From NCBI GenBank assembly GCA_001781025.1, contig MFJZ01000057.1, positions 1-18,072 of the forward strand: 18,072 nt of DNA. The letters run 5' to 3'. Of the stretch, positions 1 to 7,195 are shown in pieces. The translations under genes were made by a program, and so were the position numbers. The number at the start of each line of letters is the position of its first letter. Position 1 is the stretch's first letter. The notes beneath the pieces are model-generated. The model made no database searches, was not told the DNA's origin, and saw nothing but the letters and a program-made list of their open reading frames with translations. Source of the DNA: Candidatus Gottesmanbacteria bacterium RIFCSPLOWO2_01_FULL_49_10 (GTDB lineage: Bacteria; Patescibacteriota; Microgenomatia; UBA10105; UBA927).

Positions 1-51
1 CCCGACTTCGGCCAGTTCCCAGGCAAGCGTGATCTTAGTGATGTTGTTCAT
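1..51 (-). CDS. N-terminus of a protein cut by the left edge; possible HTH transposase/integrase
   Basis: An open minus-strand frame runs from an ATG at 51 off the left edge, giving MNNITKITLAWELAEVG with no stop. From memory, this opening resembles the start of IS481-like or HTH-integrase proteins of CPR genomes (an 'NITKI.LA.EL' helix before a helix-turn-helix). That is recollection, with only 17 residues to support it. An alternative ATG at 57 is in frame, but the ATG at 51 is preferred because a -10-like TAGAAT ends exactly 6 nt before it, the spacing seen at other starts here. If the identification is right, a mobile element borders rpsT. Confidence 0.35.
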   Translation of the reverse strand, partial: MNNITKITLAWELAEVG

Positions 52-57
52 GACCAT

Positions 58-63
58 ATTCTA
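58..63 (-). promoter_or_regulatory. -10 box of a putative leaderless promoter for the left-edge gene
   Basis: Read on the minus strand the bases are TAGAAT, five of six matches to TATAAT, followed by 6 nt and the ATG at 51. No convincing -35 box was found at normal spacing. Confidence 0.35.
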
Positions 64-102
64 CTGGTCATGCCGGATATTTACGGAGAATTGAGCGCGC
101 CC

Positions 103-131
103 TTGACCCGCTAGGGATGAACGGCTATACT
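103..131 (+). promoter_or_regulatory. sigma70-type promoter of rpsT, leaderless
   Basis: TTGACC (103-108) and TATACT (126-131) are separated by exactly 17 nt. Only 7 nt lie between the -10 box and the ATG at 139, so transcription should start at or next to the start codon. No Shine-Dalgarno sequence is possible on such an mRNA. Confidence 0.75.
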
Positions 132-138
132 GTGCCCT

Positions 139-378
139 ATGCCCGTTACCAAACAAGCAGAAAAAAAACGAAGACACGACCGTAAAGCACACGAAAAGAA
201 TAATCTGGTACGCGAGACCATGAAAGGGCTCATCAAGTCGATGCGCAGAACTCCTTCAAAAAAATCGCTGGGGAGCGTCTTTAGGGTAATCGACAAAGCA
301 GCGAAAAAAAATATTATCCATCCAAATAAAGCTGCTCGCCTCAAATCTCGCCTCACTAAACTTCTCGGGAAAAAATGA
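139..378 (+). CDS. rpsT: 30S ribosomal protein S20 (bS20)
   Basis: The 79-residue product is very Lys/Arg rich and has the classic bS20 layout: an N-terminal basic helix (KQAEKKRRHDRKAHEKN), a middle helix, and the signature C-terminal stretch NKAARLKSRLTKLL. bS20 is a primary binder of 16S rRNA and stabilises the 5' domain of the small subunit. The length is slightly below the usual 85-90 residues, with short ends. The gene has its own strong promoter, probably giving a leaderless transcript. It stands alone between the left-edge gene on the other strand and the pilus-like block, which has a separate promoter at 425-453. Confidence 0.93.
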   Translation: MPVTKQAEKKRRHDRKAHEKNNLVRETMKGLIKSMRRTPSKKSLGSVFRVIDKAAKKNIIHPNKAARLKSRLTKLLGKK

Positions 379-424
379 TGAGTCAAGCCGGGTAGTAGAA
401 ATTCTGCATTCGATCACGCAACCG

Positions 425-453
425 TTGCTCGCCATATCCCAAATAGCTATACT
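425..453 (+). promoter_or_regulatory. sigma70-type promoter for the pilN-like surface block
   Basis: TTGCTC (425-430) and TATACT (448-453) are 17 nt apart. Predicted transcription start is near 460, giving a leader of about 60 nt before the ATG at 522. Unlike most genes in this window, this transcript has a leader, and the leader contains a hairpin at 484-498. Confidence 0.6.
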
Positions 454-483
454 GTAAACGTGTAACAACCGTGCTCTCTTTCA

Positions 484-498
484 TTCCGCTATGCGGAA
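484..498 (+). promoter_or_regulatory. Leader hairpin upstream of the pilN-like gene
   Basis: TTCCGC and GCGGAA form a perfect 6-bp stem around a TAT loop, ending 23 nt before the ATG at 522. It lacks a proper U-run directly after the stem, so a terminator is unlikely. A leader structure affecting mRNA stability or translation is possible. A similar hairpin lies 22 nt before the start at 3433. Confidence 0.4.
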
Positions 499-521
499 CG
501 GCCAAATTTTCACTACCCGGT

Positions 522-1064
522 ATGCCTGCCAAACCAATCATCATTAATCTTCTCGGTCAGGAAGATCTCAAACACACCCCGCAAGGAAGAATTATCGGCT
601 GGGCACTCACCTATGGAAGATACATCATGATCGGAACGGAAATTGTGGTACTTCTTGCATTCATCGCTCGCTTTAGCCTGGACCGGAAACTTACAGACCT
701 GAAAGAAGAAATTTCACAAAACCAGGCCATACTTGAAGCAAATGTGGATCTTGAGAACGACATCCGAACACTTCAGGACCATCTCGCAAAGGTGAAGCAG
801 CTGACAAATGCCCAGGGAAAACCACTCGGCATCCTTGCGACATTTCAAGCGGCTCTCCCTTCTGATGTCTATGTGACGACGATCAATATTTCGGATAACA
901 AACTGGACGCGGAGGTCGTCGCGGGTACGACCGGCGGATTTTCCCAGCTGTTGACCAATATCCAAGGCAATAGCGACGTCACTCAGCTGGAAATCGCGTC
1001 TATTCACAAAGATCCGCTTACCGGCATATCGTTCAAGCTGTCTGTTTTCATGAAATCGAAATAA
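522..1064 (+). CDS. PilN-like type IV pilus inner-membrane assembly protein
   Basis: The 180-residue product has a short cytoplasmic N-terminus with the PilN-type start (PAKPIIINLLGQEDL), one membrane segment at about residues 31-51, a coiled-coil stretch at about 56-95, and a small alpha/beta periplasmic-side domain. In type IV pili, the conserved INLLP-like N-terminus of PilN binds PilM, and PilN pairs with PilO to form the inner-membrane platform. The frame is open back to a GTG at 471, but the ATG at 522 puts the INLL motif at the very N-terminus as in the family. The PilO-like gene follows after 6 nt. No pilM lies beside it; rpsT is upstream, so the ATPase partner must be elsewhere. Confidence 0.75.
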   Translation: MPAKPIIINLLGQEDLKHTPQGRIIGWALTYGRYIMIGTEIVVLLAFIARFSLDRKLTDLKEEISQNQAILEANVDLENDIRTLQDHLAKVKQLTNAQGKPLGILATFQAALPSDVYVTTINISDNKLDAEVVAGTTGGFSQLLTNIQGNSDVTQLEIASIHKDPLTGISFKLSVFMKSK

Positions 1065-1070
1065 ACTTCT

Positions 1071-1766
1071 ATGCCATTCAACTACAGGACAGAACTCCAT
1101 AGATATCGTCGATATTATCAATCGATTGAAAATATCACCAAGCGTCCGAACACGCATTTTTATACGACGACGATCTTTTCGTTTCTCGCGGTATCGCTGT
1201 TTGGGTGGTACGCAATCCGCCCAACAGTACAGACAATACTCTCGCTTCGAAGACAAATTGAGGACAATACTCTCGTCAGCAAACAGATGGAGGAAAAAAT
1301 TACAAAACTCATCGAGGCGCAAGCGACATTTCAAACTGTTACGGACTTGGTGCCACTCATCAAAGAAGCTCTTCCGGATACACCGGAGGCCCTGAGCGCT
1401 ATGGCCCAGATACGAAATCTCGCGGCGGTAACGGGCGCCTCTGTTTCAGCAATAAGCGCATCATCAACGCCGATACTTGATGCACAAACCGGTCAATCGC
1501 TCGAATCCCCCGATGAAGCGAAAAAATTAAACAAACCCACGACGGGTATTCAAACGAAAAAAGTTATTGCAGTCCCCATGACCGTAAGTCTGACCGGACC
1601 ATTTGTGACCATACGGTCATTTCTCGACGGCATCGTCGACATGCGACGAATACTTACGATTCAATCAATCAACATAACAGCCGATAGTGAACCGCAGAAC
1701 GGTGTCGATGGTGGTGTCCCGCTGAAGCTTGTATTACAATTAAATGTACACTATCTTGCACCATAG
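1071..1766 (+). CDS. PilO-like type IV pilus assembly protein
   Basis: The 231-residue product starts with about 30 basic cytoplasmic residues, then one membrane segment (about 30-52, FSFLAVSLFGWYAI). A coiled coil follows at about 55-90 and a C-terminal domain ending in a beta-rich stretch (PLKLVLQLNVHYLAP). Topology, size and position directly after a PilN-like gene identify it as PilO-like; sequence motifs alone are weak in this family. A Ser/Ala/Thr-rich, probably flexible segment (about 123-165) interrupts the C-terminal domain. PilN and PilO form heterodimers that align the pilus machinery. No Shine-Dalgarno sequence precedes the ATG; expression probably depends on coupling within the operon. 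Confidence 0.7.
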   Translation: MPFNYRTELHRYRRYYQSIENITKRPNTHFYTTTIFSFLAVSLFGWYAIRPTVQTILSLRRQIEDNTLVSKQMEEKITKLIEAQATFQTVTDLVPLIKEALPDTPEALSAMAQIRNLAAVTGASVSAISASSTPILDAQTGQSLESPDEAKKLNKPTTGIQTKKVIAVPMTVSLTGPFVTIRSFLDGIVDMRRILTIQSINITADSEPQNGVDGGVPLKLVLQLNVHYLAP

Positions 1767-1774
1767 TATACGAC

Positions 1775-1972
1775 ATGAATACAAATGATCGCGATCTTCT
1801 TCTCATCGCTGTTTTTACGTTTATCACAGTCTCTTCGTGGATCGTTTTTGAGGTGTTAACCACTATGAAAACAACAACCGTGAGCACATCTGTTCAACAA
1901 ACGATTACGCCATTGTCTTCGGCAATCGATACAGAAGCACTTATGAAACTCAAAGAGAGAAAAGTATATTAG
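1775..1972 (+). CDS. Small single-pass membrane protein of the pilus-like operon
   Basis: The 65-residue product has a short N-terminus (MNTNDRD), one hydrophobic helix at about residues 8-29, and a Thr/Ser-rich tail ending in LKERKVY. It begins 8 nt after the PilO-like stop, and its stop is 1 nt before the next ATG, so it is clearly part of the operon. I do not recognise a named family. Small single-helix proteins following PilN/PilO are familiar to me from CPR genomes (recollection). A role as an accessory of the PilN/PilO platform is inferred from context only. Confidence 0.65.
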   Translation: MNTNDRDLLLIAVFTFITVSSWIVFEVLTTMKTTTVSTSVQQTITPLSSAIDTEALMKLKERKVY

Positions 1973-1973
1973 T

Positions 1974-3326
1974 ATGCACCAACCGCCGCGTATTCCAACC
2001 GTTTTGGGTATTCTCTTGCTCCTGGGCATCATGGGGATTGTCATGGGCGTTATCGAGTACGTCATTCGTCAACCAACGACCGCGACGGATTCCATAGCGC
2101 CATCGCACGTGGAAGTCACCAACGTCACCGATGCCTCGTTCACTGTAGTTTGGACCTCCGGGATAGCGACAACGGGTGTGGTTTCTGTCGCCGAACGTCA
2201 AAAAACAGCAACAACCTTTTTTGACGAAAGAGATCTGACGAGTCGCCTTCATTTGTATGCAACGCATAGCGTCATAGCTCGCAATCTCAAACCGAACACA
2301 GAGTATTCGTTTACAATCCTCTCAAACGGAAAAAAATTTACTGAGCTAGGGAAACCCTATGCAGCCCGTACCGGCGCAGCAATTCCTAGTACTGATTCTT
2401 CCCAGGTGCTCGAACCAGCATACGGCACGGTCGTAAACGGCAATAATCAGCCAGCAGAATCAGCGATTGTCCTCCTGACACTTGAAGGGGCGCAAACACT
2501 CTCGACACTCGTTACTGCCTCTGGCAGCTGGATTATTCCTCTGGGCCGCACACGAACAGACACGCTCGAAGCTCTTGTGACACCCGAGGAACGGATAACC
2601 GAATCAATTCATATCATGACCCACGACGAAGAAGCAACGGCAATAACAGACACTTTAAACGATGCTCCGGTCCCGGTCGTCGCACTAGGAAAGACATATG
2701 ATTTTCGAAGACAGCAAGCGTTGGGAGGAGGCAACTCACAGGATTCCCGACTCGCAACGAATCAAGGAGATACTGGTGGAACATCCGTACTCGGCGTCAC
2801 AAATACCCAGCCACAAACGGCGGCAAGGGTGAGCCTTGCTCTCCCTCCTCAGGGCGCTTCGTTACCCACGAGTTTCCCCCTCATTCAGGGTACAGGAATA
2901 CCCGGAAGAATAGTCACCATCGTCGTTGGTATTACCAATCCGATAAGCGGTACGGCGACCGTCGGAGGAGATGGTGTCTGGCGATTTACCCCACCCAAGC
3001 CACTGGGTATCGGAAAACAAAGCGTTACCATAACGTCCCTTGACGCTTCAGGAAAACCGGTCGGCATTACCCATACATTTACGATTCTCAAAAGCGGAAC
3101 GCAAGTCCTGGGCGAAGCAACTCCTTCGGGGACACTCACGCCCACGCCGACCGCAACCGCGAGTGCCGAAGCGACACCTACGGCCACACCAATGTTCACT
3201 CCGACACCAACGGCGACCCTTACGGGTCAACCGGTGCCAACAAGCGGGACCACGCTACCGACCATCCTTTTTATCATATTGGGTCTTGGCCTCTTCTCAT
3301 CGGGCGCCATCCTATTTATCAAGTAA
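1974..3326 (+). CDS. Membrane-anchored surface protein with FN3 and Ig-like domains and Thr/Pro stalk
   Basis: The 450-residue product has an N-terminal membrane segment at about residues 6-30. A fibronectin type III-like domain follows at about 41-125, recognisable by TNVTDASFTVVWTS and LKPNTEYSFTILSNG. The middle region is extended, with a carboxypeptidase-regulatory-like stretch around 145-215. An Ig-like domain lies at about 285-375, then a Thr/Pro/Ala stalk (about 388-425) and a C-terminal hydrophobic helix ending in Lys. Two terminal helices would loop the domains outside the cell. A PVPTSG motif just before the last helix is loosely reminiscent of sorting signals but is no LPXTG. It overlaps no neighbour and starts 1 nt after the preceding stop. 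Likely an adhesin or structural partner of the pilus-like apparatus, inferred from position. Confidence 0.72.
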   Translation: MHQPPRIPTVLGILLLLGIMGIVMGVIEYVIRQPTTATDSIAPSHVEVTNVTDASFTVVWTSGIATTGVVSVAERQKTATTFFDERDLTSRLHLYATHSVIARNLKPNTEYSFTILSNGKKFTELGKPYAARTGAAIPSTDSSQVLEPAYGTVVNGNNQPAESAIVLLTLEGAQTLSTLVTASGSWIIPLGRTRTDTLEALVTPEERITESIHIMTHDEEATAITDTLNDAPVPVVALGKTYDFRRQQALGGGNSQDSRLATNQGDTGGTSVLGVTNTQPQTAARVSLALPPQGASLPTSFPLIQGTGIPGRIVTIVVGITNPISGTATVGGDGVWRFTPPKPLGIGKQSVTITSLDASGKPVGITHTFTILKSGTQVLGEATPSGTLTPTPTATASAEATPTATPMFTPTPTATLTGQPVPTSGTTLPTILFIILGLGLFSSGAILFIK

Positions 3327-3394
3327 TTCGATAAATTTAATTACTGTCTCTCCCTCTTGACCTCATCTCTCCCGATCAACTAATGTGGATATAG

Positions 3395-3410
3395 GACCCG
3401 TTTTCGGGTC
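3395..3410 (+). promoter_or_regulatory. Hairpin before the Cys-rich surface protein gene
   Basis: GACCCG and CGGGTC form a perfect 6-bp stem with a TTTT loop, ending 22 nt before the ATG at 3433. A TTGACC at 3357-3362 could be a -35 box with a weak TAATGT -10 at 3381-3386, which would make this a leader hairpin of a new transcript. The -10 is poor, so an internal promoter is only possible. Confidence 0.35.
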
Positions 3411-3432
3411 ACCTATTGCGTACGCCACATAT

Positions 3433-4803
3433 ATGAGCGACATACTAAAATCTGCACAAAAACAAATCGACGAGGCGGCAAACCAAGTGCTCCCGGGAAC
3501 TACGACATCACAAAGCGATCAACAGGGCACTCCGGATCAATCCGTCAGTAATCTTTCTCCATCGGTGCCACCCAGCGATCCACCGCTTTTGAAAGACGAA
3601 GCTCTGTTGGCCGCACCAAACACCAACAAGGACGCTCCTCTTCCTCCTGATCTTTCCCACGATACCTCGACTCCTCCCTGTGATCTCCCTCAAGCAACCG
3701 CGCCTGGCGATTCTTCACCGTCTGTTCAAGATGATAGCCCGCCCGCGACCCCAGCGTCTCCTCATGCCACCGACGTACAAATGCCACAAGAGCCACCACC
3801 GACACCTCCAGGCGCATCCACCGGCGGCAAACATCACAAAAAAAGCATCGCGCTTATCGTTGTCCTTCTTCTTTTAGCAACCCTCCCGCTCTCGGTGTAC
3901 TTTATATCTCTCCAACAGCAACTCGCTGATCTTCGCAGTCGTGCGACCACCGGCCCCTATCCTACAATTCCGCCGTCGGCCTGTTCGGGCACCTGCGTCC
4001 CATCTACCCTTGAGTGCCGAGACGGCAATGGGACTGCCGGATCAGGAACATGTTCGCCGGGACGATATTGTTGTAATTTCGGTTCTGGTGGTAACACGCC
4101 GACCCCAGGTGGAGGGTTGCCCAATAATTCAGGCGTCTGCGGCGAACAAGGTCGTGACTGTAATGGCTCAAGCTGCACCGGTCACGTCACGATAAACGTG
4201 TGTGAAAATGGACCAACAGGCGGCGGGCCGTGTGACCATGATCCAAGTCGCGGTGGCAGTGGACCAATTTGTAACAATCCTATTGACACCAAAGACGGTA
4301 CATTTGATTGTATAGAAATTGCCAATCAACGGTGTGCATTTGTTCAGATTGATACTCCCAACGGTTCAGCGGTAACCTGTTACCCAACCGACAGGAGCCA
4401 TTGCGGTGGCTCGCCCTCGCCCACACAGTCCACAAATCCAACATCTTCCCCCGCTCCCACTTCTCCACCTGGGGGAGGGTCATCTCCGACACCTCCAGGC
4501 GGCGGAGGGGAACCGACTCCCTTACCTACAAGCCCACCCAGTGGTCCGCAGTGCAAAAACATCAAAGTCTATAAAGACGGCCAAGAAGTAGACCCATCGA
4601 CGCTTAAACCCGGAGACGCGATCACGATCGCGGTGAAAGGAAATAATGCCTCAAAGGCACGAGTCCGGGTCAATGGCGCAGCATGGGAAGAAACGGATAA
4701 GAAAAACGGGACTGGTGAATACACGGTCGACTTCACCATACCGACAGATAGATCGTCATTTACTGTCGAAGCCGAAGTATACAAAAATGGTGTGTGGAAT
4801 TAA
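3433..4803 (+). CDS. Single-pass surface protein with Cys-rich ectodomain
   Basis: The 456-residue product has a long, acidic, Pro/Ser/Thr-rich N-terminal tail (1-135), a membrane helix at about 137-161, and a Cys-rich ectodomain at about 183-328. By my count the ectodomain has 16 cysteines, including CSGTC, a CC pair and CNGSSC. A Ser/Pro/Gly/Thr stalk (about 328-370) and a C-terminal beta-rich Ig-like domain (about 372-456) follow. The even cysteine number suggests disulfides and an extracytoplasmic location. The frame is open back to a GTG at 3385; the ATG at 3433 (MSDILKSAQKQ) is preferred because it follows the hairpin and gives a normal start. I know no named family. It sits between two other stalk-containing surface proteins. 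Confidence 0.7.
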   Translation: MSDILKSAQKQIDEAANQVLPGTTTSQSDQQGTPDQSVSNLSPSVPPSDPPLLKDEALLAAPNTNKDAPLPPDLSHDTSTPPCDLPQATAPGDSSPSVQDDSPPATPASPHATDVQMPQEPPPTPPGASTGGKHHKKSIALIVVLLLLATLPLSVYFISLQQQLADLRSRATTGPYPTIPPSACSGTCVPSTLECRDGNGTAGSGTCSPGRYCCNFGSGGNTPTPGGGLPNNSGVCGEQGRDCNGSSCTGHVTINVCENGPTGGGPCDHDPSRGGSGPICNNPIDTKDGTFDCIEIANQRCAFVQIDTPNGSAVTCYPTDRSHCGGSPSPTQSTNPTSSPAPTSPPGGGSSPTPPGGGGEPTPLPTSPPSGPQCKNIKVYKDGQEVDPSTLKPGDAITIAVKGNNASKARVRVNGAAWEETDKKNGTGEYTVDFTIPTDRSSFTVEAEVYKNGVWN

Positions 4804-4815
4804 TATAACCTATCT

Positions 4816-5448
4816 ATGCGATCGATAAAAAAATATTGGCACGTCTTTTTGCTCTCGCTTCTGACGCTTGGTCTTGGCGTGGCAACACTGCTGACGAGCC
4901 AAAGACTCAAGGAACAAGAGGCGGTAGCTCCCCCACCACCCAAGGCGGTTGCACCTGCGTGTACGCTCACGTTTTCTATCGCAACGGCCTCACCGACACC
5001 CACTGCAACACCTTCGGCCACTCCGACAAACACGCCGACTGGGACTCCCACCAATACACCAACAAATACGCCGACGGGTACACCCACGGGGACACCGACC
5101 AATACACCAATACCCACCGCAACATCTACTCCTGGTCCAACCGGTACGCCAACGCCAACCAGGTCAGGTGTCGGCGGACCAAATCCTACAGCAACACCAA
5201 CACATACTCCTACCATGACTCCAACGGCGACCCCGACACGTGCGCCGAACGCATCTCCGACACCCACTCCAACGGCGACCCCGACGCCCAGTCCGTCACC
5301 TAAGCTAACCTTGACCCCGACGCCGGAAGCTTCTCCCGAGGCAGCGCCGACTCCCAAAATTCCGGTCGCAGGAACTGGACTGGGCATCTTAGGAGGGTCA
5401 GTAGTGCTCGGCGGAGTAATCCTATTACTACTCGGACTGTTATTCTAG
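4816..5448 (+). CDS. Thr-Pro-repeat surface protein with terminal membrane helices
   Basis: The 210-residue product has an N-terminal hydrophobic helix (about 8-28), a short PPPP-containing segment, and about 120 residues (58-178) of imperfect TPT, TPTG, TPTN and TPTA repeats. It ends in IPVAGTG, a Gly/Leu/Val hydrophobic helix and no basic tail. The repeats should form an extended, perhaps glycosylated, stalk. The IPVAG motif before a C-terminal helix recalls sortase-type signals, but the positive tail is missing. DNA of the repeats is itself reiterative (ACNCCNAC-type units), so slippage could change stalk length. A long antisense open frame over the repeats is a composition artefact. Its stop lies 5 nt from that of the convergent LCP gene. 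Confidence 0.7.
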   Translation: MRSIKKYWHVFLLSLLTLGLGVATLLTSQRLKEQEAVAPPPPKAVAPACTLTFSIATASPTPTATPSATPTNTPTGTPTNTPTNTPTGTPTGTPTNTPIPTATSTPGPTGTPTPTRSGVGGPNPTATPTHTPTMTPTATPTRAPNASPTPTPTATPTPSPSPKLTLTPTPEASPEAAPTPKIPVAGTGLGILGGSVVLGGVILLLLGLLF

Positions 5449-5453
5449 AAGCA

Positions 5454-6485
5454 TTACTTGGGTAACTGGGACCGAATGTAGTTGTGGATTGCCGGAAAAT
5501 CATCTTTCGGAATCAATACATATCGCCCATACATCCAAAGGGGTGGATCGACTAAAAGCGACTGGATGCTCACCCGCTGTACTCCCTCTTCTTTCGTTCT
5601 TAGGAAAAGTTTACCGATGGTTGCAAGCTCTCCGATCCGCATGTCGCTTTGGGTAGCATCATCAAAAGCTTTTTTCAATGAAAGCACTCTTGAGGGAGCA
5701 AGAAAAAACTTTGTTGAGACGAGCTCGTTTTTCAGAGCAACCAGCACTTCCTGTTGGCGATTTCCTCGGGCAAAATCCGTCCCCTCTTCGCCTTCCGCGT
5801 GGCGGCTCCGGACATAGGTGAGCGCGCGACGGCCATCCATGCGTTGCCAACCCTGAATAAATGTCACCGTTTCATAGCGGCATCGATACTGGAGATCGCC
5901 GTCGCACAGATCCTTTTCTTTGCCCGGAATCGGAAACTCTGAATCAGTAAACGCAGTCGATACATTGACGTCAATGCCGCTAGCGAGGTCGATAATTTTT
6001 TGAAATCCTGAAAAGTCGATGGCCATGGCATAATGAATAGGCAGCCCGACCACGTCTTCTATAATCGCTTTGGACAGCACGATGCCTCCACCCTTTTTTT
6101 TCTCTTCGCCGTAGTGATAGGCGCTATTGACTTTATCTTTCAACGTATCAGACCAAACGTCGCGGGGAACGGAGATCATCGAAAGAGTATGTTTTCCCGT
6201 TTGAAACGACAGTACCATAATGGTGTCGGTAAGGTCTGACCCTTCATGATCCCCACCACCAACACCCAGGAGCAATACATTCGTCCGGTCGTCAGTCGCT
6301 TTCAGCGGTGCTCCTGTATTAATCATAAGGCGGACGATCGTCCCCGGCGACAGCCCTGTGTCTTTGATAAATGAACTCGTCCATAAAAAAAGCTTCACGC
6401 CGGCAACGAGCAATAAAATGAAGACAATGCTGCCAATCATCGTTCGGACTTTAGGAACATACGTACGTCTGATTTTTGGATCCAT
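5454..6485 (-). CDS. LytR-CpsA-Psr (LCP) family protein
   Basis: The 343-residue product has a short basic N-terminus, one membrane helix at about 15-35, and an LCP domain at about 68-240. Visible family motifs are NVLLLGVGGGDHEGSDLTDT (metal/phosphate-binding Asp region), SVPRDVW with the conserved Arg, and a later RSRHAEGEEGTDFARGNRQQE block, which matches the conserved R..D..R signature. LCP proteins transfer polyprenyl-phosphate-linked glycopolymers to peptidoglycan or other acceptors outside the membrane. The gene starts 18 nt after the tpiA stop, so the two are probably cotranscribed from the promoter at 7188-7193. A C-terminal segment of about 100 residues follows the catalytic core. 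Confidence 0.9.
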   Translation of the reverse strand: MDPKIRRTYVPKVRTMIGSIVFILLLVAGVKLFLWTSSFIKDTGLSPGTIVRLMINTGAPLKATDDRTNVLLLGVGGGDHEGSDLTDTIMVLSFQTGKHTLSMISVPRDVWSDTLKDKVNSAYHYGEEKKKGGGIVLSKAIIEDVVGLPIHYAMAIDFSGFQKIIDLASGIDVNVSTAFTDSEFPIPGKEKDLCDGDLQYRCRYETVTFIQGWQRMDGRRALTYVRSRHAEGEEGTDFARGNRQQEVLVALKNELVSTKFFLAPSRVLSLKKAFDDATQSDMRIGELATIGKLFLRTKEEGVQRVSIQSLLVDPPLWMYGRYVLIPKDDFPAIHNYIRSQLPK

Positions 6486-6503
6486 ATGTATGCTTGTGGA
6501 GCT

Positions 6504-7178
6504 TTAGACGGCAAGAGCGACGAGTAAGTCGTAAAATGTTTCCGGAGATAGGCTTGCTCCTCCGGGCAATACTCCGTCAATCATCGGTTGAGCAATAAAA
6601 GAGGCAACATTTTCACGAGTGACACTCCCACCGTAGATTACCCGGCCTGCCTTTGAAACTGTTTTTATTGTTTGAATGACGGAGTTTGCATTTTCCGGTG
6701 TATCGCTTTTTCCCGTACCAATTGCCCAAACAGGTTCGTACGCGACGACATCCACAGTACCGGGCACGATTGTTGTATCATCCGGGACGCAATAGATGAT
6801 CCCAAGCCCTGCGCTTTTTGCTTGCTCGACCTCTTGCTGTAAAAGCTCATCTGTCTCCGAAAAAAATTTCCTGCGCTCCGAATGGCCGATTATCACCCAG
6901 TCGGCTATTTCTTTAATCTGCACTGCATTGACCGCTCCGGTATATGCCCCCGCGCCATATGGCGACACGTCCTGTGCCCCAAGCTTTATAGGAATTCCTA
7001 ATCGGGAAATCTCTTTTTTTAAGGGATAAAGAAGTGTAAATGACGCGCAAAGCACAACCTGTGGTGTCGTTTTAAGTTTGAAGTTTGAAGTTTTAATTTT
7101 GAATTCGCGAAGCCATTCTATGGCTTCGCTTGTCGTCTTATTGCTCTTCCAGTTACCTGCAATAAAGATCTGTTTCAT
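6504..7178 (-). CDS. tpiA: Triosephosphate isomerase
   Basis: The 224-residue product interconverts dihydroxyacetone phosphate and glyceraldehyde 3-phosphate in glycolysis. Catalytic residues are visible: Asn9 and Lys11 (GNWKSN), His99 (GHSERR), Glu148 (AYEPVWAIGTG, followed by the phosphate-gripping loop 6), and the YGGSV phosphate site. It is about 25 residues shorter than typical bacterial enzymes; helices around 130-140 are trimmed. Residues about 26-38 (FKIKTSNFKLKTT) are encoded by an AAGTTTG-type heptamer array and lie in the loop before strand 2, away from the active site. A -10 box ends 9 nt before the ATG. The gene is divergent from the helicase at 7205 and cotranscribed with the LCP gene. 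Confidence 0.95.
   Translation of the reverse strand: MKQIFIAGNWKSNKTTSEAIEWLREFKIKTSNFKLKTTPQVVLCASFTLLYPLKKEISRLGIPIKLGAQDVSPYGAGAYTGAVNAVQIKEIADWVIIGHSERRKFFSETDELLQQEVEQAKSAGLGIIYCVPDDTTIVPGTVDVVAYEPVWAIGTGKSDTPENANSVIQTIKTVSKAGRVIYGGSVTRENVASFIAQPMIDGVLPGGASLSPETFYDLLVALAV
7074..7105. repeat. In-frame heptamer array (AAGTTTR family) in tpiA
   Basis: On the plus strand the units are AAGTTTG, AAGTTTG, AAGTTTT and AATTTTG, then AATTC, four consecutive 7-nt units. They are read in frame by tpiA on the minus strand as a Lys/Phe/Thr-rich loop. The same family occurs at 9644-9671 and 14029-14049. Confidence 0.8.
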
Positions 7179-7187
7179 TATGCTAAG

Positions 7188-7195
7188 ATTATACC
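7188..7195. promoter_or_regulatory. Overlapping divergent -10 boxes for tpiA and the uvrD-like gene
   Basis: TATAAT on the minus strand (7193 to 7188) lies 9 nt before the tpiA ATG at 7178. TATACC on the plus strand (7190-7195) lies 9 nt before the helicase ATG at 7205. The entire intergenic region is 26 nt and also holds a tandem ATACCTT repeat (7191-7204). The tpiA box is a perfect consensus; the plus-strand box is weaker and lacks a good -35. Both mRNAs would be essentially leaderless. Confidence 0.55.

Noticed and set aside
484..498. Hairpin as an intrinsic terminator of rpsT
   Set aside because: It lies downstream of a new promoter, and the T-rich stretch begins about 9 nt after the stem instead of directly behind it.
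388..520. 9-bp inverted repeat CCGGGTAGT / ACTACCCGG flanking the pilN promoter
   Set aside because: The arms are 115 nt apart and only the right arm is in the predicted transcript. A 9-bp match in this much sequence can arise by chance.
471..521. Upstream GTG start for the PilN-like gene
   Set aside because: The extra 17 residues run through the leader hairpin and would bury the INLL motif that should be at the N-terminus.
714..1334. 206-aa minus-strand frame across the PilN/PilO-like genes
   Set aside because: It spans two well-supported plus-strand genes, is rich in Arg and Cys typical of antisense translation, and has no promoter.
2885..3199. Minus-strand frame opposite the stalk of the FN3 protein
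   Set aside because: Composition shadow of the Thr/Pro codons; no start signal and no family signs.
3322..3345. AGTAATT/AATTACT inverted repeat after the FN3 protein gene as terminator
   Set aside because: The stem is only 7 bp, nearly all A/T, with a 10-nt loop and no U-run after it.
4800..5387. Long minus-strand open frame rich in Val/Gly opposite the Thr-Pro repeat gene
   Set aside because: It mirrors the reiterated codons of the plus-strand gene. The plus-strand frame has N- and C-terminal membrane helices and operon context; the antisense product is only a GV repeat.
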